A stretch of DNA of 9,014 nucleotides from Xanthobacteraceae bacterium (GTDB lineage Bacteria > Pseudomonadota > Alphaproteobacteria > Rhizobiales > Xanthobacteraceae): assembly GCA_030043175.1 (NCBI GenBank), contig JASHYD010001414.1:1-9014 (forward strand). The letters are read 5' to 3'. The notes under the pieces were generated by a model. It did no database searches, was not told where the DNA came from, and saw nothing but the letters and a program-made list of their open reading frames with translations. Shown piece after piece: positions 1-6,502 of the stretch (its first letter is position 1; every line of letters starts with the position of its first letter). The position numbers were made by a program, and so were the translations under genes.

Positions 1-1419
1 CTCGACCGCACGCAGGCCGTTACGGCCGACCAGGATCACGACTACACACCTGAACAGCAAGCCTTCGACGACGGCAAGATGGACCTCTTCCCGCTATTCA
101 CCGGCACGGCCGGGACGGGCGGCACAGGCGCGTTGAACACCACGGCCCTCGTGATGGGCTATTATGACGGCAACACCGTCACGGCGCTGTGGAACTATGC
201 GCAGCATTTCGCACTGAACGATAATTCCTATAGCTCGCAGTTTGGTCCTTCGACAGTTGGCGCGCTCAACCTCGCTTCGGGCCAGACCAATGGCGCGACC
301 TATTTCGCCGGTCCGACCGGCACTACCACGCTACCCGCGGACAATAGCAGCGTTGCCGATGACGGTAATGGCGGCCTGACCGTGATGGGCGATCCCGATC
401 CCTACCTGGATATTTGCTCTCTGCAGCAAGACGGCACTGCCGCCGATGGTAATTCGACAGCCCAGATGAACGGCAGGAACATTGGCGATCTTCTGAACGC
501 GAAGGGCATCTCGTGGGGTTGGTTCCAGGGCGGTTTCGACCTGACGCTCACCAATAGCGGCAACACCAACTACCCCTATTCTCCATCTTCCACCGAAGGC
601 ACGGGTACTGGCTGCTCGCGCGCATCGGTTTCCGCAACTTTGCTGGCGGCTGGCGTTTCTTTTGTGCAGGATTTCGTTCCGCACCACGCGGCGTTCCAGT
701 ATTATCCATCGACGCGCAATCCCAACCACAACCGGCCAGCTTCGGTTGCGGTAATCGGCACGTCGACCGACACCGGCACCGGCTTGAATCAGGCCAACCA
801 TCAGTATGACACGCATGACTTCTTCGATGCGCTCGCGGCCGGCAATCTGCCTGCGGTGACCTTTCTCAAGGCACCCGCGTTCCAGAATGCCCATCCAGGC
901 AACTCCGATCCGCTGGACGAGCAGATCTACGTCGTCAGCGTTGTCAACGCCTTGCAAGACAGTCCGTTCTGGGAAAGCACGGCCGTCATCATCGCCTATG
1001 ACGACTCGGACGGCTGGTACGATCACGCCAACCATGTGGTCAACCCGTCGTTTAACAAAAACGTGGACGCGCTTGAAGGCATCGGGATCTGCCGGCCGCT
1101 TCGGGATACCTTCCCTGCGTTCGAGACGCCGCTTCCGGGCATCCTCGGCAAGCCGGCCAACGCCCGCTGCGGCTATGGTCCGCGTCAGCCGCTCCTTGTG
1201 ATTTCGCCCTATGCGAAGCACAATTTCGTCGACCATGCGGTGACGGATCAATCCTCCATCATCCGTTTCATCGAGGATAACTGGCTCGAGGGTGAGCGCA
1301 TCGGTCAGGGTTCCTATGATGCTTTCGCGGGTTCGCTCCTCAACCTGTTCGACTTCAACCAGCTGCCGTACACGAAGCTGAAGCTCGACCCCGACACCGG
1401 CCTGGTCACGTCTCCATAA
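1..1419 (+). CDS. Phosphoesterase, phospholipase C / acid phosphatase (AcpA) family, 5' truncated
   Basis: The reading frame is open from the first base, so the gene begins outside the window; 472 residues are visible. The family hydrolyses phosphate esters (phospholipids or phosphomonoesters) in the periplasm or outside the cell, using metals. Conserved segments seen, numbered from the first visible residue: DHDYTPEQQAFDDGKMD (about 12-28), NIGDLLNAKGISWGWFQGGF (about 157-176), DDSDGWYDH (334-342, a metal/active-site block), SPYAKHNFVDH (402-412) and DQSSIIRFIEDNW (416-428). This order is typical of the phosphoesterase family (Pfam PF04185 type). The missing part should hold the signal peptide and the first metal-binding block. 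A Gly/Thr-rich stretch lies near residues 35-48, and a few cysteines could form disulphides, which fits export. Whether it is a phospholipase C or an acid phosphatase cannot be decided from this part. The family call is secure; the substrate is not. Confidence 0.93.
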   Translation, partial: LDRTQAVTADQDHDYTPEQQAFDDGKMDLFPLFTGTAGTGGTGALNTTALVMGYYDGNTVTALWNYAQHFALNDNSYSSQFGPSTVGALNLASGQTNGATYFAGPTGTTTLPADNSSVADDGNGGLTVMGDPDPYLDICSLQQDGTAADGNSTAQMNGRNIGDLLNAKGISWGWFQGGFDLTLTNSGNTNYPYSPSSTEGTGTGCSRASVSATLLAAGVSFVQDFVPHHAAFQYYPSTRNPNHNRPASVAVIGTSTDTGTGLNQANHQYDTHDFFDALAAGNLPAVTFLKAPAFQNAHPGNSDPLDEQIYVVSVVNALQDSPFWESTAVIIAYDDSDGWYDHANHVVNPSFNKNVDALEGIGICRPLRDTFPAFETPLPGILGKPANARCGYGPRQPLLVISPYAKHNFVDHAVTDQSSIIRFIEDNWLEGERIGQGSYDAFAGSLLNLFDFNQLPYTKLKLDPDTGLVTSP

Positions 1420-1432
1420 TCACCGAAGGGAC

Positions 1433-1459
1433 CCGGGGCGGCTGACAGGAGCCGCCCGG
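1433..1459 (+). terminator. GC-rich hairpin after the phosphoesterase gene, possible terminator
   Basis: GGGCGGCT (1436-1443) pairs perfectly with AGCCGCCC (1450-1457) around the six-base loop GACAGG. Two more C-G pairs outside a one-base bulge extend the stem (1433-1434 with 1458-1459). It begins 13 bases after the stop codon, where a terminator would sit. There is no run of T after it, so it may be a weak terminator or an mRNA 3'-end stabiliser. It suggests that the phosphoesterase and the following peroxidase are at least partly separate transcription units. Confidence 0.6.
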
Positions 1460-1523
1460 TTGCCACCGGCGCATTAGGACAAGCCCAACCGCAACGGTTC
1501 AGGGGGTGTGGCTCAATACGACC

Positions 1524-1549
1524 GGAACCTTTCTAATATTTCAATCGCT
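1524..1549 (+). promoter_or_regulatory. Candidate ECF (EcfG-like) promoter upstream of the peroxidase gene
   Basis: GGAAC at 1524-1528 is followed after 17 bases by CGCT at 1546-1549. The alphaproteobacterial general-stress sigma factor EcfG recognises GGAAC, then 16-17 bases, then CGTT, so this is a full match at -35 and three of four bases at -10. Transcription would start near 1555, just upstream of the ATG at 1572, giving a very short leader. This also argues against the GTG codons at 1506/1508 as starts. A match this short can arise by chance, and use of this sigma factor assumes the host is an alphaproteobacterium. Confidence 0.3.
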
Positions 1550-1571
1550 CCGATTAACCGCGGTCGTCCCG

Positions 1572-3026
1572 ATGAAGCGTTCTTACGATCTCAAGCCAGC
1601 CGCTTTCTCCGCCGCCTCCATGCAGCGGACGCTTCTTCTCCTGTTTTCCGCGCTCCCTTTCCTGGCCGTCGCGGTCCTCTCGGGCGAGAGCCCGATCAAC
1701 AGGGCTTCCGCCGCCCCGGCGGAGTCCACAGATAAGCCGCAACGCGAGCTTTCCGCGGTCGCGGAATTGGGCCGCAAGATGTTCTTCGACCCGTCGCTAT
1801 CAGGCTCCGGGCAATTGTCCTGCGCGTCGTGCCACAGCCCTGCGAACGCCTTCGGACCTCCGAACGGCCTTGCGGTGCAACTCGGCGGACGCGACGGCCG
1901 AAAACCAGGCCTCCGCGCAGTGCCGTCTCTTGCCTATGTCGGACGCACGCCGAGTTTCACAATCGGCCCCAATTCGAAAGTAGCGGATAATGACGAGCCG
2001 CCGCAGGCGCGAGCCCCGGCCCCTGGCGTCAAGATCGCCTCGGTCGCTAAAGCGGATGCGGCGGCGGCCAAAGCGGCCCAGGAAACCGGTCCACGGGGCA
2101 ACCTCGACTGGGCCAGTGGAGTTATGGCGGCGCTGGCGGAAGCCGATGAAACCGTTCCGCGGGGCGGTCTCGATTGGGATGGTCGGGCGACGACGATCCA
2201 ACGCCAGGCGCTTGGATCTTTGCTCGATCCGAATGGAATGAACAACGGCAGCGTGGCGGACTTGCTCGATCACATCAAGCGCGCCCCCTATGCGGAGGGT
2301 TTGAAAGAGCTGTTCGGCCCGACGCTCTTCCAGCAGCCCGCCCTCGCCCTCGACGAAGCGCTTTTCACCATGGTCCGCTACCAACTGGAAGAGCGGAGCT
2401 TTCATCGTTTCGACAGCAAGTATGACGTCTACCTCGCCGGCAAAACTAAGCTGAGCGACGCGGAAGGGCGCGGGCTAAAGCTATTCGAGGACCCGAACAA
2501 AGGCAATTGCGCGTCATGTCATCTCGACAAGCCGCTGCGCGGCGGGAGGCCTCCCATGTTTACCGATTACGAATTTGAGGCACTCGGAGCGCCGCGCAAC
2601 AAGGACATTCCGGCCAACAGCGATCCGAATTATTATGACCTTGGATTATGCGGCCCGCTGCGGAAGGACTACGCGAAAACAGCGGAATATTGCGGCCTGT
2701 TCAAGACGCCTTCACTACGCAATGTGGCGACGCGAAAAGTGTTCTTCCACAACGGCGTATTCCACTCGCTCGAAGAGGTCATGCACTTCTATGTCGAACG
2801 CGAGACCCATCCGGAGAAATGGTACCCCAGGCTCCTGAATGGCGAGATCGATCGCTACAATGACCTTCCCCCGCAGTATAAGCAGAACATCGATTTCATC
2901 GACGCGCCGTTCGACCGCAAGGAAGGCGATGAACCCGCGCTCAACGATGCAGAGATCGCCGACGTGATCGCCTTTTTGAAAACGCTGACGGACGGCTATC
3001 AGCCCGGCCAAGATCAGCCAAGATAA
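1572..3026 (+). CDS. Di-haem cytochrome c peroxidase / MauG family protein, exported
   Basis: 484 residues from the ATG at 1572. The family are periplasmic c-type cytochromes that reduce hydrogen peroxide or, in MauG, oxidise a protein partner. Two covalent haem sites are visible: CASCH at residues 84-88 and CASCH at 313-317. Other family blocks are FFDPSLSGSGQLSCASCH before haem 1, LDWDGRA near 200-206, FKTPSLRNVATRKVFFHNGVFHSL-type sequence near 377-399, and a C-terminal AEIADVIAFLKTL helix. A hydrophobic leader (MQRTLLLLFSALPFLAVAVLSG, residues 17-38) indicates Sec export. The frame is open upstream to GTG codons at 1506/1508. ATG 1572 is preferred, although it has no clear ribosome binding site; ATG 1620, at the start of the hydrophobic leader, is the alternative. 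An Ala/Pro-rich insert with a tandem repeat lies between the haem 1 domain and the WDGRA motif. Peroxidase and MauG-like roles cannot be told apart by eye. Confidence 0.9.
   Translation: MKRSYDLKPAAFSAASMQRTLLLLFSALPFLAVAVLSGESPINRASAAPAESTDKPQRELSAVAELGRKMFFDPSLSGSGQLSCASCHSPANAFGPPNGLAVQLGGRDGRKPGLRAVPSLAYVGRTPSFTIGPNSKVADNDEPPQARAPAPGVKIASVAKADAAAAKAAQETGPRGNLDWASGVMAALAEADETVPRGGLDWDGRATTIQRQALGSLLDPNGMNNGSVADLLDHIKRAPYAEGLKELFGPTLFQQPALALDEALFTMVRYQLEERSFHRFDSKYDVYLAGKTKLSDAEGRGLKLFEDPNKGNCASCHLDKPLRGGRPPMFTDYEFEALGAPRNKDIPANSDPNYYDLGLCGPLRKDYAKTAEYCGLFKTPSLRNVATRKVFFHNGVFHSLEEVMHFYVERETHPEKWYPRLLNGEIDRYNDLPPQYKQNIDFIDAPFDRKEGDEPALNDAEIADVIAFLKTLTDGYQPGQDQPR
2046..2177 (+). repeat. 22-codon tandem repeat inside the peroxidase gene
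   Basis: Two adjacent 66-base units, 2046-2111 and 2112-2177, encode residues 159-180 and 181-202. Aligned without gaps they share 12 of 22 residues. The most similar part is ETGPRGNLDW against ETVPRGGLDW, whose DNA (2082-2111 and 2148-2177) is identical at 24 of 30 bases. The second copy runs into the family motif WDGRA; the first copy ends in W-A-S and does not. This looks like an old in-frame duplication of the segment leading to the WDGRA motif. Confidence 0.7.
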
Positions 3027-3103
3027 GTTCCCGGTGCCTGCCGTCTTGCTGCATCACCAACTCGAGCGCGTGGGGGCGGGGTGAGCAGTCTCGCGCGGTG
3101 GTG

Positions 3104-3115
3104 CCTCACGTGAGG
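3104..3115. promoter_or_regulatory. Perfect 12-bp palindrome CCTCACGTGAGG
   Basis: CCTCACGTGAGG equals its own reverse complement over 12 bases and has a CACGTG core. It lies 77 bases after the peroxidase stop, in non-coding sequence. Symmetry of this kind suits a dimeric regulator, but no protein is known to bind here and short palindromes can arise by chance in GC-rich DNA. Confidence 0.3.
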
Positions 3116-3331
3116 GCCGACCCCGGGTGAACTACGGTATAGACCGACCGGGGGGGCTTCACCTTCCGATACAGCTTTTTGCCTGGGCGTTCTGTAGCAA
3201 TAAGGCGAGTATTGTCGAGACGGATCGCGGCTCGGGATGGTCGAGGCGGCAGCTCTTCTCATCGATGGTGAGGACGCGCCCTCAAGAACGGCTCCGCCTC
3301 GCTGGGCCGGTTAGGTGCCGCAGCAGCAAGG

Positions 3332-3343
3332 CAACGTACGTTG
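3332..3343. promoter_or_regulatory. Perfect 12-bp palindrome CAACGTACGTTG
   Basis: CAACGTACGTTG equals its own reverse complement over 12 bases. It lies about 270 bases upstream of the aminopeptidase start, in the same non-coding gap as the palindrome at 3104. The two sequences share only an ACGT core, so they are not obviously sites for one regulator. Operator function is inference from symmetry and position only. Confidence 0.3.
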
Positions 3344-3598
3344 GAGGGCGTCACAATCACCTTCTCACAGCGCGGAAGGCGAGCAAACCAGCCCCGATCT
3401 CCGCTGGCGAATTCTACTGGATGAAGGGGAGGCCTTTGACGGTGACTTCGCGCTGGTTTGGCCTGCCGCGGCAGGGATCGCGTGAGCGGCGGTTATCCGG
3501 AGTTCCCACGGCTTGCGGATGTGGCGAACAGAGCGGTATCGTATTTTTTGCCGCTGTGCTGCTGCACCCGGCAGCGCGCCGTGCCGACTCGGCAGCAT

Positions 3599-3604
3599 GG
3601 GAGA
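3599..3604 (+). promoter_or_regulatory. Ribosome binding site that decides the aminopeptidase start
   Basis: GGGAGA lies seven bases before the ATG at 3612, a good Shine-Dalgarno match and spacing. The upstream in-frame ATGs at 3513 and 3597 have no comparable site, and starting there would add a Cys/Arg-rich stretch before the signal peptide. A weaker alternative is the ATG at 3651, preceded by GACGAAGA, which would leave a shorter signal peptide. Confidence 0.6.
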
Positions 3605-3611
3605 AACCAGG

Positions 3612-6227
3612 ATGTTCCGGAACGTTTTGGGCCGACGAGCGAGACGAAGAATGAATTCCTGGTTCGCTGGGCTGTCAATTCTTGCGACGGCCTTCCTCGC
3701 CATAGGTGGACTCTTTGCCTCCCCGCGCTTATCGAACGCCGAAGAAGAAACCGGTACGTCGCTTGCGCTGGCCAGGCTCAGGGCCGCTCAAGTCTCGAAC
3801 CTTTCGTATCAAATTCGGTTCTTGATTCCACGATCGCCGAACGAGCCAATCCGTGGCTCGGAACAGATCTCCTTTGATCTGATAGGCCCGTTGCGACCGG
3901 TCATTCTGGATTTCCAAGGAGACAACCCCCAGTCGTTCTCAGTCAATTCGCGAGAAGTGAATGTTGCGGTCGTACGAGGGCATATTGAGATTCCGGCGAT
4001 CGCCCTCAGAGTCGGACATAATAGCATTCAGGTGAGCTTCATCGCCGGAGAATTGGGATTTCATCGTCGGGACGATTTTTTATACACACTATTCGTTCCT
4101 GACAACGCCTCCAAATCGTTTCCGTGTTTCGATCAGCCTGATTTGAAAGCCCGTTTTGAACTGACTTTGCAAATCCCTTCCGATTGGGAAGCTGTCAGCC
4201 AAGGACGGCTCGTTTCCGAGTCCCAGGACGGCGATAAAAAGCGTCTGCAATTCGCTCGCACCCAACCGACAAGCACCTATCTCTTCGCATTCGCGGCGGG
4301 AAAGTTCGCGACGGCCGTACGCACGATCGATGGCCGTCGCATGACGATGTTCCACCGGGAATCGGATTTGGTGAAGGTCTCTCGCAACATCGACGCGATT
4401 TTCGAGTTACATCGGAATGCATTAAGTTGGATGGAACTATATACCGGCATTCACTACCCTTACGAGAAGTTCGATTTTGTCATTCTCCCGGCGTTCCCCT
4501 TCAGCGGTATGGAACATCCGGGTTCTATTTTCTATTCCGACAAATCGCTGTTTCTGGACGAATCTGCTACGCAAAGCGACTTCCTCGCGAGAGCGAGAAC
4601 GATCTCCCACGAGACAGCGCACATCTGGTTCGGTGATCTCGTGACTATGCGGTGGTTCGACGATGTGTGGCTAAAGGAGGTGTTCGCAAATTTCATGGCC
4701 GACAAGATCGTCGGTCCGCAGTTCCCATCAATCAATCATGCGCTTAGCTTTTTCCTGGCCCACTATCCGAGCGCCTACTCGATCGATCGTACTAAAGGTT
4801 CGAGTCCGATACGGCAGAATCTGGATAATCTCGACCAAGCCGGCGAGTTGTACGGAGATATTATTTATCACAAAGCGCCAATCGCCATGCGTCAACTCGA
4901 AGCAATTGTTGGAGCGGAAAAATTCCAACAGAAGCTGCGGGTTTATCTGAAGTCTTTCGAATTTGCGAACGCTACGTGGTCGGACCTGATTAGAATATTG
5001 AGTGACGCAGAGCCCGACTCGCTTCTCGCGAGTTGGGATAAGGCCTGGATCCAGACGTCCGGTCGGCCGACAATCCGGACGGCCATCAAAGACGATCGGA
5101 TCGTGATTGCGTCGGCCGACCCGGAAGGAAACAACCGCGCGTGGCCCCAGACCTTGTTGATCAAGGCATGGAGTTCGGAGCGGTCCGTGCAGGCGTCCTT
5201 GCTGATGGGTCGTGACGGAGTTGTGAGCTATCCGTTGCCGCCGGGATTTAAGCCAAGCTATGTTTTGACTGACGCGAACGAACCCGGGTACGGGCTCGTC
5301 CTGCTCGACGATCGGACCGTCGAATTTGTGATCAATCATCTCGAAGACATACGCGACGAAAATCTGCGGGCAGTCGCATGGGTCAATCTTTGGGAAAACA
5401 TGGTTGAGCGGCGCGTTGCACCCAAGGATTTCGTGAATGTCGCCGTCCGGGCTTTGCCTCTGGAAGCCCAAGAATTGACGATCGACCACGTGCTTCGCAA
5501 TCTTAGGTGGGCGTATTGGGCGCTCCTTTCCGATTCAGAGCGACACGAGGTGCATGCAGAGCTGGAGGAGATGCTTTGGCGGGGCGCGAATACCGAAATG
5601 GCGACGCCTTCGCAGCGCGCGTCATATTTCAAGGCATACCTGGCCCTATTCTCCAGCGAGCAGGCCTGGGAAAATATTTACCGGATTTGGAGTGGCGAGA
5701 CGAAAATCTCGAGACTTGCTCTTTCAGAATCCGACTTCATGGATATTGCTTACAATCTTTCTCTCAGGAGGCCACACGAAGGGCGCGTGATCGCTGAGGA
5801 GCAGTTGCAGCGCATCGACGATGGCGAGAGAAGGCGCGAATTCGAATTCGTCAGTCCCGCCGCGTTTGGTTCGGAGCCGGAAAGAGACCAGTTCTTCGGC
5901 CGGCTCCTACAGCGTGATGGGCGACGGAATGAGCCGTGGGTACGGAGCGCGCTCTATTACCTGCATCATCCGATTCACGGCACCGGCTCGGAAAAGTATG
6001 TTGCCCCCAGCCTCCAGCTTCTGACCGAGGTAAAGGCCACGGGCGGCATCTTTTTTCCCGGCTACTGGCTTGCGGGATCGTTGCAGTTTCACGTCACCAG
6101 AAACGTGCGGACGACCGTCGATGAATATCTCGGTACCCATGCGAGCCTGCAGCCCGGACTGAAGCTAAAGCTTTTGCAGGCGGCAGATATTTTGATGCGG
6201 TTCACGGATGAGTTCAAGGGGCGCTGA
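3612..6227 (+). CDS. Secreted M1-family zinc aminopeptidase (aminopeptidase N-like)
   Basis: 871 residues from the ATG at 3612, a normal length for a multi-domain M1 enzyme. M1 enzymes remove N-terminal amino acids from peptides using one zinc ion. The zinc site is complete: HETAH at 333-337 and the third ligand E356 exactly 18 residues later, inside WLKEVFANF. The N-terminal saddle domain carries PCFDQPD (171-177), the usual PCFDEP-type block. The substrate-binding GAMEN motif appears as SGMEHPG (298-304), with Glu kept. The catalytic tyrosine is probably Y419 in YHKAP. After about residue 450 come a beta-rich segment and a long helical C-terminal part, as in the ERAP/aminopeptidase N fold. 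The leader is Arg-rich (GRRARRR) followed by a hydrophobic stretch ending near SNA, a signal peptide; it lacks a true Tat consensus. The product is probably periplasmic or secreted. Spot counts suggest somewhat lower GC than in the next gene. Confidence 0.93.
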   Translation: MFRNVLGRRARRRMNSWFAGLSILATAFLAIGGLFASPRLSNAEEETGTSLALARLRAAQVSNLSYQIRFLIPRSPNEPIRGSEQISFDLIGPLRPVILDFQGDNPQSFSVNSREVNVAVVRGHIEIPAIALRVGHNSIQVSFIAGELGFHRRDDFLYTLFVPDNASKSFPCFDQPDLKARFELTLQIPSDWEAVSQGRLVSESQDGDKKRLQFARTQPTSTYLFAFAAGKFATAVRTIDGRRMTMFHRESDLVKVSRNIDAIFELHRNALSWMELYTGIHYPYEKFDFVILPAFPFSGMEHPGSIFYSDKSLFLDESATQSDFLARARTISHETAHIWFGDLVTMRWFDDVWLKEVFANFMADKIVGPQFPSINHALSFFLAHYPSAYSIDRTKGSSPIRQNLDNLDQAGELYGDIIYHKAPIAMRQLEAIVGAEKFQQKLRVYLKSFEFANATWSDLIRILSDAEPDSLLASWDKAWIQTSGRPTIRTAIKDDRIVIASADPEGNNRAWPQTLLIKAWSSERSVQASLLMGRDGVVSYPLPPGFKPSYVLTDANEPGYGLVLLDDRTVEFVINHLEDIRDENLRAVAWVNLWENMVERRVAPKDFVNVAVRALPLEAQELTIDHVLRNLRWAYWALLSDSERHEVHAELEEMLWRGANTEMATPSQRASYFKAYLALFSSEQAWENIYRIWSGETKISRLALSESDFMDIAYNLSLRRPHEGRVIAEEQLQRIDDGERRREFEFVSPAAFGSEPERDQFFGRLLQRDGRRNEPWVRSALYYLHHPIHGTGSEKYVAPSLQLLTEVKATGGIFFPGYWLAGSLQFHVTRNVRTTVDEYLGTHASLQPGLKLKLLQAADILMRFTDEFKGR

Positions 6228-6489
6228 GCTGTCAAAGGGCTTGGAGGTACGCCCGACGTCATGCTGCCAACGTGATCGCAACGGGCAGCGCATAACCCGA
6301 AGCGGAGCTGAAGCTGACGCAAGTTGCACAAAGCCTCAAATGCCCGCTGACTACGGCTCGGCACTTCATTGTCCTCGGACGGTCAACGCAGTTGGGGCTC
6401 ACGACGGACTCAAATGAGCTCGTCACTCATCGCTAAGACGGCGATGTTGGCGGCGCAGAGGCGAGGCCAAAGCTAGGAAAACATGGGCT
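6228..6489. other. Intergenic gap between the two peptidase genes
   Basis: No credible gene is seen. Two weak inverted repeats occur: GCTGCC (6263-6268) with GGCAGC (6284-6289) around a 15-base loop, and CATCGC (6428-6433) with GCGATG (6441-6446) around a 7-base loop. Neither is followed by a T run, so I do not call a terminator. The gap is long enough to hold a separate promoter for the serine peptidase, but no clear -35/-10 pair stands out. Confidence 0.5.
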
Positions 6490-6496
6490 AGGAGGG
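6490..6496 (+). promoter_or_regulatory. Strong ribosome binding site of the S9 peptidase gene
   Basis: AGGAGGG lies six bases before the ATG at 6503, a near-perfect Shine-Dalgarno sequence at ideal spacing. It fixes the start of the serine peptidase and suggests efficient translation. It is the strongest ribosome binding site in the window. Confidence 0.85.
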
Positions 6497-6502
6497 AATT
6501 CA

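Larger units (their letters stand above)
3027..3611. other. Long intergenic gap with no convincing gene
   Basis: About 585 bases separate the peroxidase stop from the chosen aminopeptidase start. Open frames occur on both strands (for example + 3127-3654 and - 3365-3703). Their translations are rich in Arg, Ser, Pro and Cys, match no family I recognise, lack good ribosome binding sites and partly overlap the next gene. Two perfect 12-bp palindromes lie here and are listed separately. I see no T-rich terminator after the peroxidase, no clear -35/-10 promoter and no RNA gene. It could be a regulatory region, the remains of a decayed gene, or both. Confidence 0.6.

Noticed and set aside
331..1251. 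Open frame of 306 codons on the minus strand
   Set aside because: It is antisense to the phosphoesterase, which has clear conserved blocks. The translation shows no recognisable domain.
1506..1571. GTG starts at 1506/1508 for the peroxidase or a small overlapping frame
   Set aside because: The purine run before GTG 1506 abuts the codon, too close to act as a ribosome binding site. The GTG 1508 frame gives a 75-codon Arg-rich product with no motif.
1800..2405. Open frame of 201 codons on the minus strand
   Set aside because: It is antisense to the haem-binding part of the peroxidase; its Arg-rich translation has no family features.
3513..3611. Upstream in-frame starts for the aminopeptidase (ATG 3513 or 3597)
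   Set aside because: Neither has a good Shine-Dalgarno site, and the added residues are Cys/Arg-rich and would precede a normal signal peptide. ATG 3612 has GGGAGA at proper spacing.
3624..3650. Twin-arginine (Tat) export signal in the aminopeptidase leader
   Set aside because: The leader has GRRARRR but lacks the consensus pattern S/T-R-R-x-F-L-K, so ordinary Sec export is more likely.
3127..3654. Plus-strand open frame of 175 codons in the gap before the aminopeptidase
   Set aside because: It has no clear ribosome binding site and no recognisable domain, and it runs into the start of the aminopeptidase in another frame. It could be a relic but cannot be supported as a gene.
4728..5489. 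Open frame of 253 codons on the minus strand
   Set aside because: It is antisense to the M1 aminopeptidase, has no recognisable motif and no support for a start.
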